Source of the DNA: Candidatus Nitrosopumilus sp. | GTDB lineage: Archaea > Thermoproteota > Nitrososphaeria > Nitrososphaerales > Nitrosopumilaceae | NCBI GenBank assembly: GCA_025699075.1 | Contig: JAILWG010000002.1 | Coordinates: 120,048-184,047 of the forward strand | Length of the DNA: 64,000 nt | Reading direction: 5' to 3' | Shown here: positions 16,799 through 25,127 of the stretch, in pieces | Layout of the letters: the number at the start of each line of letters is the position of its first letter | Numbering within the stretch: position 1 is the first letter of the stretch | The notes under the pieces: generated by a model | Seen by the model: the letters and a program-made list of their open reading frames with translations, nothing else | Databases searched by the model: none | Told to the model about the DNA's origin: nothing | Translations under genes and position numbers: made by a program

Positions 16799-17713
16799 AT
16801 GAAGATAATATTTCTAATGCTTTTAGTTCTAAGTTTCATATTATCGCCAATTTTAGTTGATGCTCATCAAAGTGGTTGCCATAGATGGCATTCATGTCCC
16901 TCAGATTCAGGAAGTTATGTGTGTGGGGATTTAGGATATTATACATATTGTCCTAATTACAGCATTCCTAAATCAGAACCAAAAGAAGAACCGCAAAAAT
17001 ACATTCAGCCTCCAATTCCATCTTGGATCAAAAGCAGTGCAAGATGGTGGGCTCAAGATCAAATAGATGACACTACATTTGTGCAGGGAATTCAATATTT
17101 AGTTAAAGAAAATATTCTAAAGATTCCTCCAACTGCACAAGGAAATAGTTATGGTGTAAATCAAATCCCAACATGGATAAAAAACAATGCTTTATGGTGG
17201 TCAGAGGATACAATTGATGACAAGTCATTTGTTACAGGCATTGAATTTTTAATAAAAGAAGGAATTGTAAATTTAACAAAAAATAACACAATAAAAATTA
17301 CAAAAGATGATACGAGAAATGACACACAAGAAGATACAAAAAAGAATATTTGTTCTGGTAATGCAAGATGTATTTCAGGAACGATAACTGAAATAATTGA
17401 TGGTGATACAATCAAAGTTGATGGTCAGTCTATTCGATTTTCATTAGCATCTGCACCTGAACTTGATGATGGTGGAGGAATTTCTGCAAAAAACTTCATT
17501 GAAGAAATTTGTCCTGTAGGATCTACTGCAATAGTTGATGAGGATGATGAGCAAACTAGGGGTAGTTATGGGCGTATTTTAGGCGTGATTTATTGCAACG
17601 ATGTGAATCTTAATGAGGAATTGTTGGTTTCAGGGCATGGACGCATTTCTTCAGCATATTGCTCCTTTAGCGAATTTTCCAATCATGACTGGGCTAGAAA
17701 ATATGGATGTTAA
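16799..17713 (+). CDS. Secreted nuclease (SNase domain) with two W-rich modules
   Basis: The signal peptide (1-22) is followed by a Cys motif CHRWHSCPSD (27-36) often seen with secreted nucleases. Two copies of an IPxWIKxxAxWW module come next (about 73-108 and 123-158). The C-terminal 120 residues are a staphylococcal-nuclease fold: DGDTIKVDG (201-209), R213, E221 in APE, and R259 in SYGR, the three catalytic positions. It would degrade extracellular nucleic acid. It sits 3 nt after the preceding surface-protein gene, likely in one operon. Confidence 0.83.
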   Translation: MKIIFLMLLVLSFILSPILVDAHQSGCHRWHSCPSDSGSYVCGDLGYYTYCPNYSIPKSEPKEEPQKYIQPPIPSWIKSSARWWAQDQIDDTTFVQGIQYLVKENILKIPPTAQGNSYGVNQIPTWIKNNALWWSEDTIDDKSFVTGIEFLIKEGIVNLTKNNTIKITKDDTRNDTQEDTKKNICSGNARCISGTITEIIDGDTIKVDGQSIRFSLASAPELDDGGGISAKNFIEEICPVGSTAIVDEDDEQTRGSYGRILGVIYCNDVNLNEELLVSGHGRISSAYCSFSEFSNHDWARKYGC

Positions 17714-17785
17714 AATATTGAACAAAAATTTAGTCTGATTGGCCTTTATCAACATGCTTAAGTTCATAATATTCACATTCTGAAT

Positions 17786-18751
17786 ATGGGTTGTAGTCAC
17801 AACTATGTTTTTACTCAAGGGTATTTTGTTTGTACTAAATGTGGTAAACGCTCCTATGGAAGATCATATAAGAAAAAACAAGGAAAGAAAATTGCAGCAG
17901 GAGTTACTGTTAGTTTAATACTGATTATTGGATTTTTTGCATACTCTAATGGAATATTTGAAATTAATCCAGCAAAATTAGATGAAACACTTCAAAGCAT
18001 TCCAAAAGATCTTCCTACCCTTACTAAAAATCTTCCATCAATTCCATTTCAAGTCTCTGAACCAATAAACAAAATTGTAGATTCTTCTGTAAATGAAATT
18101 AATAAAATTGAAGAAAAAATTCAAGAGGCAAGTATGCCAGTAGAATCATCAGAAAAGTATGCAGTAGAATCTATTGAATACATTAATGAAAAAAGAATAC
18201 AAAATGGAAAAAATCCCATTATTCATGATTCTAGAGTCTATGAATTAGCTATGGCAAGGGCAAAAGACATGTACGAATATCAGTATCTTGATCACACAAA
18301 TCCGATTACAGGAACATGTCCATATAATATGAAATCAAGTTTTGGATTAAAATCTAATGAAAATGTTGCAGAAAATGCATATCTATTTGGAACTGAAACT
18401 AATCCAACCCTTTACAATCCTTCTTACACTGAAATAATTAATGGTTGGATGCAGAGTACAGGTCATAGAATGAATTTGCTTAGCTATGAACATGTTGGAG
18501 GTTCTGTTGCATGTTATGGTGGTTTTTGTGTTTTCTTGGGATTGAATCATGGACTGTATGGTGAAGGATGTTATACTGCATCAGAAGGACAAGCATATGC
18601 ATCGAGATTTGATAATTGTACTCCTGAACAAATGAGACAATATGAAAAACTGCAACAAGATTATGACAAGATTCCATCTGTTGTTAATTCTCAAACAGAA
18701 TATCATAGAGCTATGGAGATGTATAATCAATTAGAAAATTTTAGGTGTTGA
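17786..18751 (+). CDS. Membrane-anchored CAP/SCP-domain protein with zinc ribbon
   Basis: The N-terminus is a small zinc ribbon (CSHNY ... CTKCGKRSYG, residues 3-26) followed by one membrane helix (about 36-54). An extracellular linker then leads to a CAP domain from about residue 130. CAP features visible include SIEYINEKRIQNGKNPI, DHTNPIT, ENVAENAY and GWMQSTGHRMNLLSYEHVGG. CAP proteins are secreted and often bind lipid, sterol or other ligands. The cytoplasmic zinc ribbon on the same chain is unusual. The next gene starts 7 nt before this one ends. Confidence 0.8.
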   Translation: MGCSHNYVFTQGYFVCTKCGKRSYGRSYKKKQGKKIAAGVTVSLILIIGFFAYSNGIFEINPAKLDETLQSIPKDLPTLTKNLPSIPFQVSEPINKIVDSSVNEINKIEEKIQEASMPVESSEKYAVESIEYINEKRIQNGKNPIIHDSRVYELAMARAKDMYEYQYLDHTNPITGTCPYNMKSSFGLKSNENVAENAYLFGTETNPTLYNPSYTEIINGWMQSTGHRMNLLSYEHVGGSVACYGGFCVFLGLNHGLYGEGCYTASEGQAYASRFDNCTPEQMRQYEKLQQDYDKIPSVVNSQTEYHRAMEMYNQLENFRC

Positions 18752-19776
18752 TTTTGCTAAGACCCTATCTTATAGAAATTCGCTTGATGGGAGAAACAAA
18801 AAATCTCACTAAAAAACTCATTTATGATATTTTTCATAAATTCCGTGTTAAAGGCCAGGTAAGAAAAAAACCTGTTCCACATGTTACCTTATTTGGTCCA
18901 TTTGCATGCAAGAATATTCGTCAAGTAATACATGCTATAGGTGAGGTTGGATCACAATACTCTGAATTACCGTATGAAATTAACGGATTTGATTACTTTG
19001 AATTAAAGAAAAAATTTCTATTCATTACAACATCAACAAAGAAAAATGTAGTTTATCTGAAAATAGTTCCAAGTGATGATCTAAAAGACTTTAGACATGA
19101 ATTGGCAAAAAAATTACTAAAATTTACAGATGCAGTAAATACATCTCATGATTCACGAGACAAATTCAAATTCCATGCAACTATTGCAATGAAAGACATT
19201 CATCACAAATTTGATGAGATATGGGAGTATCTCAAAAATTATGATATCAAAACTAAAGGAATGTGTTATCGAATCACACTTCTCAATCAAGGTAAAATTA
19301 TGTATGAATATGACATGCCCACAAAAAGACTACTAAATCGTAAACAAGCTCTAGGACGAAGACCAAGAGAAAGAACCAGTGAAAATTATCGTACTAGCCA
19401 AAGCCAAACTGAAGAAAATCGTTCTAGACGGAGTCATTTTAGACAAGATAGAACTAGGAAAAATTACCGTAGACAAGAGAGTTCTAGACAAGATCGTACT
19501 CAACAAAATAGAAGACAAGACAGAACAGGAGGAAATAATCAAACTAAACAAAATACTCGTGAGAGAAGTACATCTACTTTACACGACTGCTATAGCATTT
19601 TAGAAATAAGTGAAAACTCTACGTCTGCTGAGATTCATAGCTCTTACAGACGTCTATCTCTCTTATGGCATCCAGACAAACACATTGACTCTACAAGAAA
19701 AAAAATTGCAGAAGAACAAATGAAATTAATCAATAATGCAAAAAAAACATTAGAAAGTATGGGTAAATGGGATTAA
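18745..19776 (+). CDS. 2H phosphoesterase (LigT-like) fused to a DnaJ J-domain
   Basis: Residues 1-190 form a 2'-5' RNA ligase/2H phosphoesterase: the two catalytic HxT motifs are HVT (46-48) and HAT (144-146). Residues 200-278 are a very polar Arg/Gln/Ser/Asn-rich linker with repeated RQDRT. Residues 281-340 are a J-domain with HPD at 309-311 (YRRLSLLWHPDKHID). The combination would join cyclic-phosphate RNA chemistry to Hsp70 recruitment. GTG 18745 is the first possible start. Both ends overlap neighbouring genes. I know of no named family with this architecture. Confidence 0.8.
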   Translation: MLILLRPYLIEIRLMGETKNLTKKLIYDIFHKFRVKGQVRKKPVPHVTLFGPFACKNIRQVIHAIGEVGSQYSELPYEINGFDYFELKKKFLFITTSTKKNVVYLKIVPSDDLKDFRHELAKKLLKFTDAVNTSHDSRDKFKFHATIAMKDIHHKFDEIWEYLKNYDIKTKGMCYRITLLNQGKIMYEYDMPTKRLLNRKQALGRRPRERTSENYRTSQSQTEENRSRRSHFRQDRTRKNYRRQESSRQDRTQQNRRQDRTGGNNQTKQNTRERSTSTLHDCYSILEISENSTSAEIHSSYRRLSLLWHPDKHIDSTRKKIAEEQMKLINNAKKTLESMGKWD

Positions 19777-20717
19777 AGATTGTGGGATTAGAAATGAGCA
19801 CAATTAGAAATGAGATGGAGAGGTTCTTTCAAAAGACCAACATGGTTAGTACATACAAACCAATGTTCCTGAAGGCTCTCTTGGATTTGGGTGACTTTAA
19901 AGAGAATGAAGGTAGTCAATGGGTAAAAGATGATGGAAAAAATCTAGAAGTAGATTTGAATTTTGTAGCAGTTCGATTCATTTACTATTGTCATCCCCTA
20001 TATTTTAAATTCAAACTAAAACAGCAATTTGGAATTATGACCGTTCTAAGTTACAAGATTTTTGAAGAGTTTGATGTATTCAATGCAAAAAATAAGGTTT
20101 CCAAAGTAGAATTCTCAAAGGACAAATACAAAGATGCAAGAGACAGGCTTATCAAAGATGGAATTGATAAAACAGTTTTCAAATTATTGTTAAAGGATTG
20201 TAATATTTACACTAGAACAAAAAAATACACTTTCAAAATCTCTAAAGAAAATGTATCTTATCTTAAAGAACACAAGAATCAACTTACAAAAGCATTGAAC
20301 CATGAACTGTCTTTATTTTTAGGAAGATTCAACAATTCTCCTGACATTCCAGGAAAACTGGAGGAAATCAAGAAACGACCCTCTCTTAACAAGGAAGACT
20401 CTTTAGAAAACATTAGACTGGCAAAGAATAGATGTTTTTATTGTGATGAAAAAGGAACAGAGTTTGCTCAAGATCACTTTATTCCTTGGAACTATGTCTA
20501 TACAACTGAAAAATATAACATGGTTCCCGCATGTACCTCATGTAATTCCTCAAAGCATGACAAGCTTGCAACTCATCAATTTCTAGACAAAATTATTCAG
20601 AGAAATAAGAAACTACAACTTTCACTAGCCTACTCTAAATCCTTTATGAAAAGTCAATGGGAGAACTGTCGAATTAATTATCATGGAGAAGATGAATCAT
20701 TGTGGAAAAATGCTTGA
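19767..20717 (+). CDS. HNH endonuclease
   Basis: The C-terminal third is an HNH domain: C223-x2-C226 in NRCFYCDEKG, D236-H237 in AQDHFIPW, N251 in KYNMVPACTSCN, C256-x2-C259-N260, then SSKHDKL. The N-terminal 200 residues include VSTYKPMFLKALLDLGDF, a segment I associate with HNH proteins of defence and mobile loci. The gene overlaps the J-domain gene by 10 nt. An internal ATG at 19794 (MSTIRNEMERFF) is an alternative start. It probably cuts DNA, with an unknown trigger. Confidence 0.85.
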   Translation: MGLKIVGLEMSTIRNEMERFFQKTNMVSTYKPMFLKALLDLGDFKENEGSQWVKDDGKNLEVDLNFVAVRFIYYCHPLYFKFKLKQQFGIMTVLSYKIFEEFDVFNAKNKVSKVEFSKDKYKDARDRLIKDGIDKTVFKLLLKDCNIYTRTKKYTFKISKENVSYLKEHKNQLTKALNHELSLFLGRFNNSPDIPGKLEEIKKRPSLNKEDSLENIRLAKNRCFYCDEKGTEFAQDHFIPWNYVYTTEKYNMVPACTSCNSSKHDKLATHQFLDKIIQRNKKLQLSLAYSKSFMKSQWENCRINYHGEDESLWKNA

Positions 20718-20791
20718 GATGTGGTAAACCCAACGATACTTGCTGGCAAGAATGTTCTAAATGCATCAAAAAATTTTATCCTGAAACCTGA
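20702..20791 (+). CDS. Possible 29-aa CxxC mini-protein
   Basis: A GTG-initiated frame overlapping the end of the HNH gene encodes CLRCGKPNDTCWQECSKC and a short tail. Five cysteines in 18 residues fit a minimal zinc knuckle. It is very short and has no independent support, but other Cys mini-proteins in the window make it worth recording. Confidence 0.3.
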   Translation: MEKCLRCGKPNDTCWQECSKCIKKFYPET

Positions 20792-20909
20792 TTATTCCTA
20801 AAAATGGTTCAAGCCTCTAAAAATTTTACACTCAAAATTTAGTCTAAATCAGAATATTTCCATATAATTTGATTGATCATTTTATTAGATTAGAAAATGA
20901 TGTGAAAAT

Positions 20910-22475
20910 GTGAAATCATTATTAATTATTGTAATAGTGTTTGTTTTGTTAATTCCAACATCTGTTTTTGCTGAAATTTCTATCTCTGATAATGGAGGAG
21001 ACTGTTCTCTAATAGGTGAATGGCATTCAAATTCAAAAACTTGTACTTTGAATACTGATACAAATGAGAATATTATAGTCAACGGGAATAATATCACATT
21101 AGACGGAAATTCTCATTATGTTATCGGTGGTAATGATAATTCAGGTACAATTCAATCAAGATCATGTATTTCTGTAGATGCAAAATTCGGTGTTATCATA
21201 AAGAATTTTGAAATTAAAAATTGTGCAATAGGAATCTCCTTCCAAGATGTACAAGAAAGTACAATTGAAAGGAATATTATTTCTGAAAATTTGGCTGGAG
21301 GCATCCATATGACACAATCAAATGACAACATCATCAAAAACAATCAAATCATAAAGAATCCAAATGGTGGAGTAGCCATCAATGGGAATAATAATTTAAT
21401 TGAAAAAAATACCATTACAGATAATTCTCATTTGTATTTAGAAAACGAATTACAGGGTGTTGGGTTAAGTCTAAATCTAAAAAATTCTATTGACAATATC
21501 TTTCGTTCTAATATAATCAAAGGTCACAAAATAGGCATGAATTTTGATGGTGTTTTATTGAAAAATAGAGTTTTAGAAAATTCTGTTTCAAATAATGAAA
21601 TTGGAATTAATTTGAATACAAGTGAACAGTTTCTTGTTTTGGAAAATATTATAGAGAATAATGAGATTGGTATTTCTAGTCGCATGTATGGTGGAACTGG
21701 AGGAAAAAATACTATTGAAGAAAATACGATTAGTCGAAACAATGAAGGAATACATTTAGAATCAAAACTAAACATTTTAACAAAAAATACTATTTCAAAT
21801 AATTCAGAATACGGATTACGTATTGCTGACAGAACTACCCTTACAATGGATTTAGATAATAAAATATTCAACAATAATTTCATTAATAATGCTAGACATG
21901 TTTTTCATGGGGAAGCAAATTCTTTCACTGTGAATGGTTTTGGAAATTATTGGAATGATTTTAGTTCTAACTGTGTAGATGTAAATTCTGATAAAATTTG
22001 TGATGAACCATATCCATTTTCTTCAGGTACTGTAGGTGTTGTAGATAATGATGTTTGGGTAGAAAAAGATGGATGGCTAACTTCTGATGTGAAAGAAATA
22101 ATGCCGATCTCTGAATCTAAACAGATAGTTTGTCCTCAAGGTTTTGAACCAATTAATGGTAAATGTCCAGACAAACCAGTGATTGAATCAGATATTGAAC
22201 CTAAATTAGGACTTGCGTCTTTTGTCGACAAATCAAAAGATCCTCAATCTTATGTAGATAGATACAACAATGAACCAGAATACAAGAAATGGTTTGATGA
22301 TAACTACCCACAATATGATTCCATTGAGCAAGCTGTAGGTCTAGAATTGATTGAGAAGATTCCTGGGTGGGTTAAGAACATCTTTGGATGGTATGCTGCA
22401 GATCAAGTTTCTGAAGATGAATTACTTAACGCAATAAAGTATCTGATTAATGAGAAAATCCTGGTAGTGAATTAG
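20910..22475 (+). CDS. Secreted beta-helix (NosD-like) protein with C-terminal surface modules
   Basis: After a signal peptide (1-20) come about 14 right-handed beta-helix turns rich in N-x-I-x-x-N (for example ENLAGGIHMTQSNDNIIKNN), as in NosD/CASH proteins. Residues about 430-475 (LGLASFVDKSKDPQSYVDRY ...) are a module that also occurs twice in the protein at 62144. The last 40 residues are a copy of the IPxWVKxxxxW module found in the SNase protein and the DsbA-like protein at 46737. Probably cell-surface carbohydrate or adhesion related. It is the last gene before attR. Confidence 0.78.
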   Translation: MKSLLIIVIVFVLLIPTSVFAEISISDNGGDCSLIGEWHSNSKTCTLNTDTNENIIVNGNNITLDGNSHYVIGGNDNSGTIQSRSCISVDAKFGVIIKNFEIKNCAIGISFQDVQESTIERNIISENLAGGIHMTQSNDNIIKNNQIIKNPNGGVAINGNNNLIEKNTITDNSHLYLENELQGVGLSLNLKNSIDNIFRSNIIKGHKIGMNFDGVLLKNRVLENSVSNNEIGINLNTSEQFLVLENIIENNEIGISSRMYGGTGGKNTIEENTISRNNEGIHLESKLNILTKNTISNNSEYGLRIADRTTLTMDLDNKIFNNNFINNARHVFHGEANSFTVNGFGNYWNDFSSNCVDVNSDKICDEPYPFSSGTVGVVDNDVWVEKDGWLTSDVKEIMPISESKQIVCPQGFEPINGKCPDKPVIESDIEPKLGLASFVDKSKDPQSYVDRYNNEPEYKKWFDDNYPQYDSIEQAVGLELIEKIPGWVKNIFGWYAADQVSEDELLNAIKYLINEKILVVN

Positions 22476-22520
22476 ATTTACGCCTATCTGCGTCCCAATT
22501 TGTCCCCAATTTGGTGGCTG

Positions 22521-22537
22521 AATCCCCGTGGGCCCAT
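22521..22537 (+). repeat. attR: right 17-bp direct repeat
   Basis: AATCCCCGTGGGCCCAT is an exact copy of the tRNA-Val 3' end at 6037-6053. No tRNA body precedes it, so this is the displaced fragment left at the far end of the insertion. Confidence 0.9.
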
Positions 22538-22572
22538 TTTTGTATTTAAAATAAGAACAAAAATATGATTTT

Positions 22573-22722
22573 TCATTCTATATTTTTGATTTCTAAACGT
22601 ATTTCTCTTAATTCTGCTTCTAATTTTTGCTTATTTTCTTTAGAGATAGAATTGTTACATAATTTTTCTAAAATTAAAAATTCTTTGTCCTTTAATGAGG
22701 AAAGATAACTATTCTCATTCAT
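22573..22722 (-). CDS. Small helical protein, 49 aa
   Basis: From ATG 22722 the minus strand encodes MNENSYLSSLKDKEFLILEK and a Lys/Glu-rich helix ending in IRLEIKNIE. It lies just outside attR and upstream of a divergent gene. It resembles in size and composition the 55-aa coiled-coil protein inside the island at 13823-13990. Function unknown. Confidence 0.45.
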   Translation of the reverse strand: MNENSYLSSLKDKEFLILEKLCNNSISKENKQKLEAELREIRLEIKNIE

Positions 22723-22809
22723 AACTTTTTAGGATATTTTTTGAACTTAAGATTTCCTTTCATTCTCAAGCATGAAATTATATTTCTTGAGGGTGAGACT
22801 TGATTAAAT

Positions 22810-23229
22810 ATGATGAGATACAATGGATTGTGGATGTCTGAAAAAGAATTCCCTCTTGAAGATATCACAAATAAAATAAAAAACATTTCACTAGAACCTG
22901 AAATTAGATTTTGTGGTTTAATTGATAGTGATGGCGAATTAATTACAGGTCAATTCAAAACCGGAATCATTCCTCTTGAAAATGATTCGCGACGAAGGCA
23001 AATGTTTCAAGAGTTAGCACATAGAGTTGCAAATAGAACTAACTTTGATGCTAATTTGGGTAGGGTAAAATATTCTGCTTCTAGGAGAGAGGAAGTTGTT
23101 ATGATGAGTTTTCCTATTGGAAAATATATCATAATGGTTGTTGCTGAACCCAGTGTGAATATTGACAGACTAGGTTGGAAAATTATCGACAAGTTAGGGC
23201 AACAATGGTCTGAATTTCAAGGATTCTAA
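22810..23229 (+). CDS. Conserved-looking archaeal protein, possible roadblock-like fold
   Basis: This is a 139-aa soluble protein. RFCGLIDSDGELITGQFKTG and VVMMSFPIGKYIIMVVAEP resemble the strand pattern of roadblock/LC7 or profilin-like domains, in which a self-dimerising sheet senses or scaffolds. A start at the internal ATG 22834 (MSEKEFPLEDI) is as likely as 22810. There are no catalytic residues. I believe this is one of the thaumarchaeal DUF families but cannot confirm which. Confidence 0.55.
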   Translation: MMRYNGLWMSEKEFPLEDITNKIKNISLEPEIRFCGLIDSDGELITGQFKTGIIPLENDSRRRQMFQELAHRVANRTNFDANLGRVKYSASRREEVVMMSFPIGKYIIMVVAEPSVNIDRLGWKIIDKLGQQWSEFQGF

Positions 23230-23242
23230 TTAAAATAAAAAA

Positions 23243-23545
23243 TTAATTTGTAGGGTTCATTGCCGCTGCCCTTTCTTTGACTTTTTTATCTATTAGTGCA
23301 TTAACATATTCCCCTTGTTGTACTTTACAATCTCCAATATTTACTGCAAAGCCATCAAAGGTTTCTGCAATACATCCTGCTTCAGTTACTGCTATCACCT
23401 TCACCCTTTCAATATATTCATCAGGAGATACATACCACATTAAATATGCAAATAGGGCTAAAGCTCCTATGAGTATAACACCTCCAACAATCAGAATGGA
23501 CTTCCTGCTAGATGAATTACTTGATTGATTGTTTACTGCAGACAT
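23243..23545 (-). CDS. Small single-helix membrane protein
   Basis: A polar Ser/Asn-rich start is followed by one membrane helix (about residues 15-37) and an extracellular part of 60 residues with two cysteines (AGCIAE, IGDCKVQ) that could pair outside the cell. It is convergent with the preceding gene. Function unknown. Confidence 0.6.
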   Translation of the reverse strand: MSAVNNQSSNSSSRKSILIVGGVILIGALALFAYLMWYVSPDEYIERVKVIAVTEAGCIAETFDGFAVNIGDCKVQQGEYVNALIDKKVKERAAAMNPTN

Positions 23546-23668
23546 GTATTCTTTATGCAGTTTTTAAATAAAAATGAAAATGTACATTTTCAAAGATGGT
23601 TTTTAACAAAACAAATCATACATAAAATAATTTTCTTCAAATGACTTTACAAAAGTAATCTTTGAATA

Positions 23669-23896
23669 TTATGACAGTTTTTTAAGTAATTCTTGTTTTT
23701 TTGGAATTCCTGTAAATTCTAATTTACTGTCAATTACAATCCCTGGAGCAGTAAATATTGGATATCTCTCTAAATATTCCGGTTTTTCTGTAACATCTAT
23801 AATTTCATATGACATTTTTAACTCATTCAGCATTTTTTCAACTATCTTACAATTTTCACAAGAAGGAGTTGTCAAAATCTCTATTTTATGACTCAT
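23669..23896 (-). CDS. Glutaredoxin/thioredoxin-fold protein (CxxC)
   Basis: MSHKIEILTTPSCENCKIVE carries a CENC redox pair at the start of a compact 75-residue thioredoxin fold. FTAPGIVID is the cis-Pro strand. ATG 23896 gives the family's usual start; an in-frame upstream extension to 23944 is not conserved-looking. The start codon lies inside the preceding YHS gene, and the pair follows a CcdA-like gene. It therefore probably receives electrons through that membrane thiol transporter. Confidence 0.8.
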   Translation of the reverse strand: MSHKIEILTTPSCENCKIVEKMLNELKMSYEIIDVTEKPEYLERYPIFTAPGIVIDSKLEFTGIPKKQELLKKLS

Positions 23897-24026
23897 TTTC
23901 AAATTGCTCTGGATTATTTTCGAATGCCCATCTACAACTAGCACAACAAAATCGATATTCTTTGCCTTTGTGCATTAATATTTCTCCTTTTTCTCCAATC
24001 TCCATTCCACAAACAGGATCTTTCAT
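23886..24026 (-). CDS. YHS/TRASH-type metal-binding mini-protein, 46 aa
   Basis: The frame from ATG 24026 encodes MKDPVCGMEIGEKGEILMHK and RFCCASCRWAFENNPEQF. This is the DPVCGM start and C-C-x-x-C core of YHS domains, which bind copper or other soft metals. Its ATG overlaps the stop of the CcdA-like gene (ATGA), and its end overlaps the glutaredoxin start. The three genes are therefore translationally linked. Confidence 0.75.
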   Translation of the reverse strand: MKDPVCGMEIGEKGEILMHKGKEYRFCCASCRWAFENNPEQFENES

Positions 24027-25018
24027 GTATTCACCATTTTCAATTTAATTATAGAACGTACAAGAATTGGGCTTAAAATTAACACTGCTAACAAAGCAGG
24101 ATAGAAGATTTTAAAATCTTTTCCAGAACCTTCGTGTTCATGAGTATGTTCTTCCATTTCAAATTCAGAAGGAATTGAAGTCATTTCAATTAAATTATTC
24201 CATCCTTGATGGATGAATGTTTCTTCATACCATTCATGACCTTCTGGGAGGCCATTGACAATCAAAAATGCTCCAATTACTATCAACATCCATCCTGATG
24301 CTTGTTCAATTGATTCTCTTTTGACTGTAAGACTTTTTGTTGCATTAATTCCGATTATTGCAAGTACTGACATCAAAATCAAAGGAATTGATCTTCCTAC
24401 ACCATGTACAATGCCTAACGATGCTCCAACTTCAATGCTCCCTGTTCCTGCAATGTAAATGAGGAGCCAATAAAATAGAGGGTTAGGACAACCTACTCCA
24501 GCGTTTCCCAACAATAAACCCATAAAAAATGATTTTGTATATTCTCCACGTTTTTGAATAAATTTAGGAGTGCCTGAATAAGATGGTAATCTTAAAGAAA
24601 TTATTTTTAATTGAGATAATCCAAAAACAAAAGCTGCAAGTCCTGCTATCAAAAACATTAGAGTAGATGCTTGATCTAATGACGCAGTTTGTCCTATTGC
24701 AGAAATTCCTACACCATAAGATGCGATAGTCAAGGTTAAACCCAAACCAAAAAGCAATGCCATTGTTAGTCCTTTTTTGTATCCTTGTCCCATACTCAAT
24801 GGAACAATTATGAATACAAGAGGCAGGGTGCATGGTAAAACAATCATTGACAAACCTGCAACATATGCAATCATTACCCATGAAAGAAATGTAGTTTGTT
24901 CTTCTTCTTCAATTACAAAAGTTGACCCTAAAGAAAAAATGACTCCAATAAAGATAAACGAAAATAAAATAAATGCAATTAAGACCATCGATTTTTTTGC
25001 AAGTATCTCTGTAGACAC
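24023..25018 (-). CDS. CcdA/DsbD-like transmembrane thiol-disulfide transporter
   Basis: There are about eight hydrophobic segments. VLPCTLPLVF (first redox Cys in a PCxxP-like helix) and NAGVGCPNPLFYWLL (second Cys) are the hallmark pair of CcdA/DsbD membrane domains, which pass reducing equivalents across the membrane. A His/Glu-rich loop (EMEEHTHEHEGSG) near the C-terminus could bind metal. Together with the overlapping YHS and glutaredoxin genes it suggests delivery of electrons to extracytoplasmic thiols in connection with copper handling; that link is inferred. Confidence 0.82.
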   Translation of the reverse strand: MSTEILAKKSMVLIAFILFSFIFIGVIFSLGSTFVIEEEEQTTFLSWVMIAYVAGLSMIVLPCTLPLVFIIVPLSMGQGYKKGLTMALLFGLGLTLTIASYGVGISAIGQTASLDQASTLMFLIAGLAAFVFGLSQLKIISLRLPSYSGTPKFIQKRGEYTKSFFMGLLLGNAGVGCPNPLFYWLLIYIAGTGSIEVGASLGIVHGVGRSIPLILMSVLAIIGINATKSLTVKRESIEQASGWMLIVIGAFLIVNGLPEGHEWYEETFIHQGWNNLIEMTSIPSEFEMEEHTHEHEGSGKDFKIFYPALLAVLILSPILVRSIIKLKMVNT

Positions 25019-25127
25019 ACAAGATATGCTCTTTTTTTGATATTTAACACGTGACCTACGTTTACGATATCTTTCTTATTTTCGTCATTAAACAAAGATT
25101 ATTAGCCATAATTGACCCTGAGAAAAT

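Larger units (their letters stand above)
6037..22537 (+). mobile_element. Integrated genomic island in tRNA-Val (about 16.5 kb)
   Basis: The island is defined by the 17-bp direct repeats at its two ends, its start inside a tRNA gene and an intact tyrosine integrase 43 bp inside the left end. It also has accessory content unlike the flanking housekeeping genes: HUH replication initiator, RHH protein, methyltransferase/nuclease/ATPase unit, HNH nuclease and several secreted proteins. The integrase gene is intact and not split by the att site. A degenerate att-like sequence at 14064-14112 suggests a composite of two elements of about 8 kb each. The right half has no integrase of its own. Confidence 0.85.
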
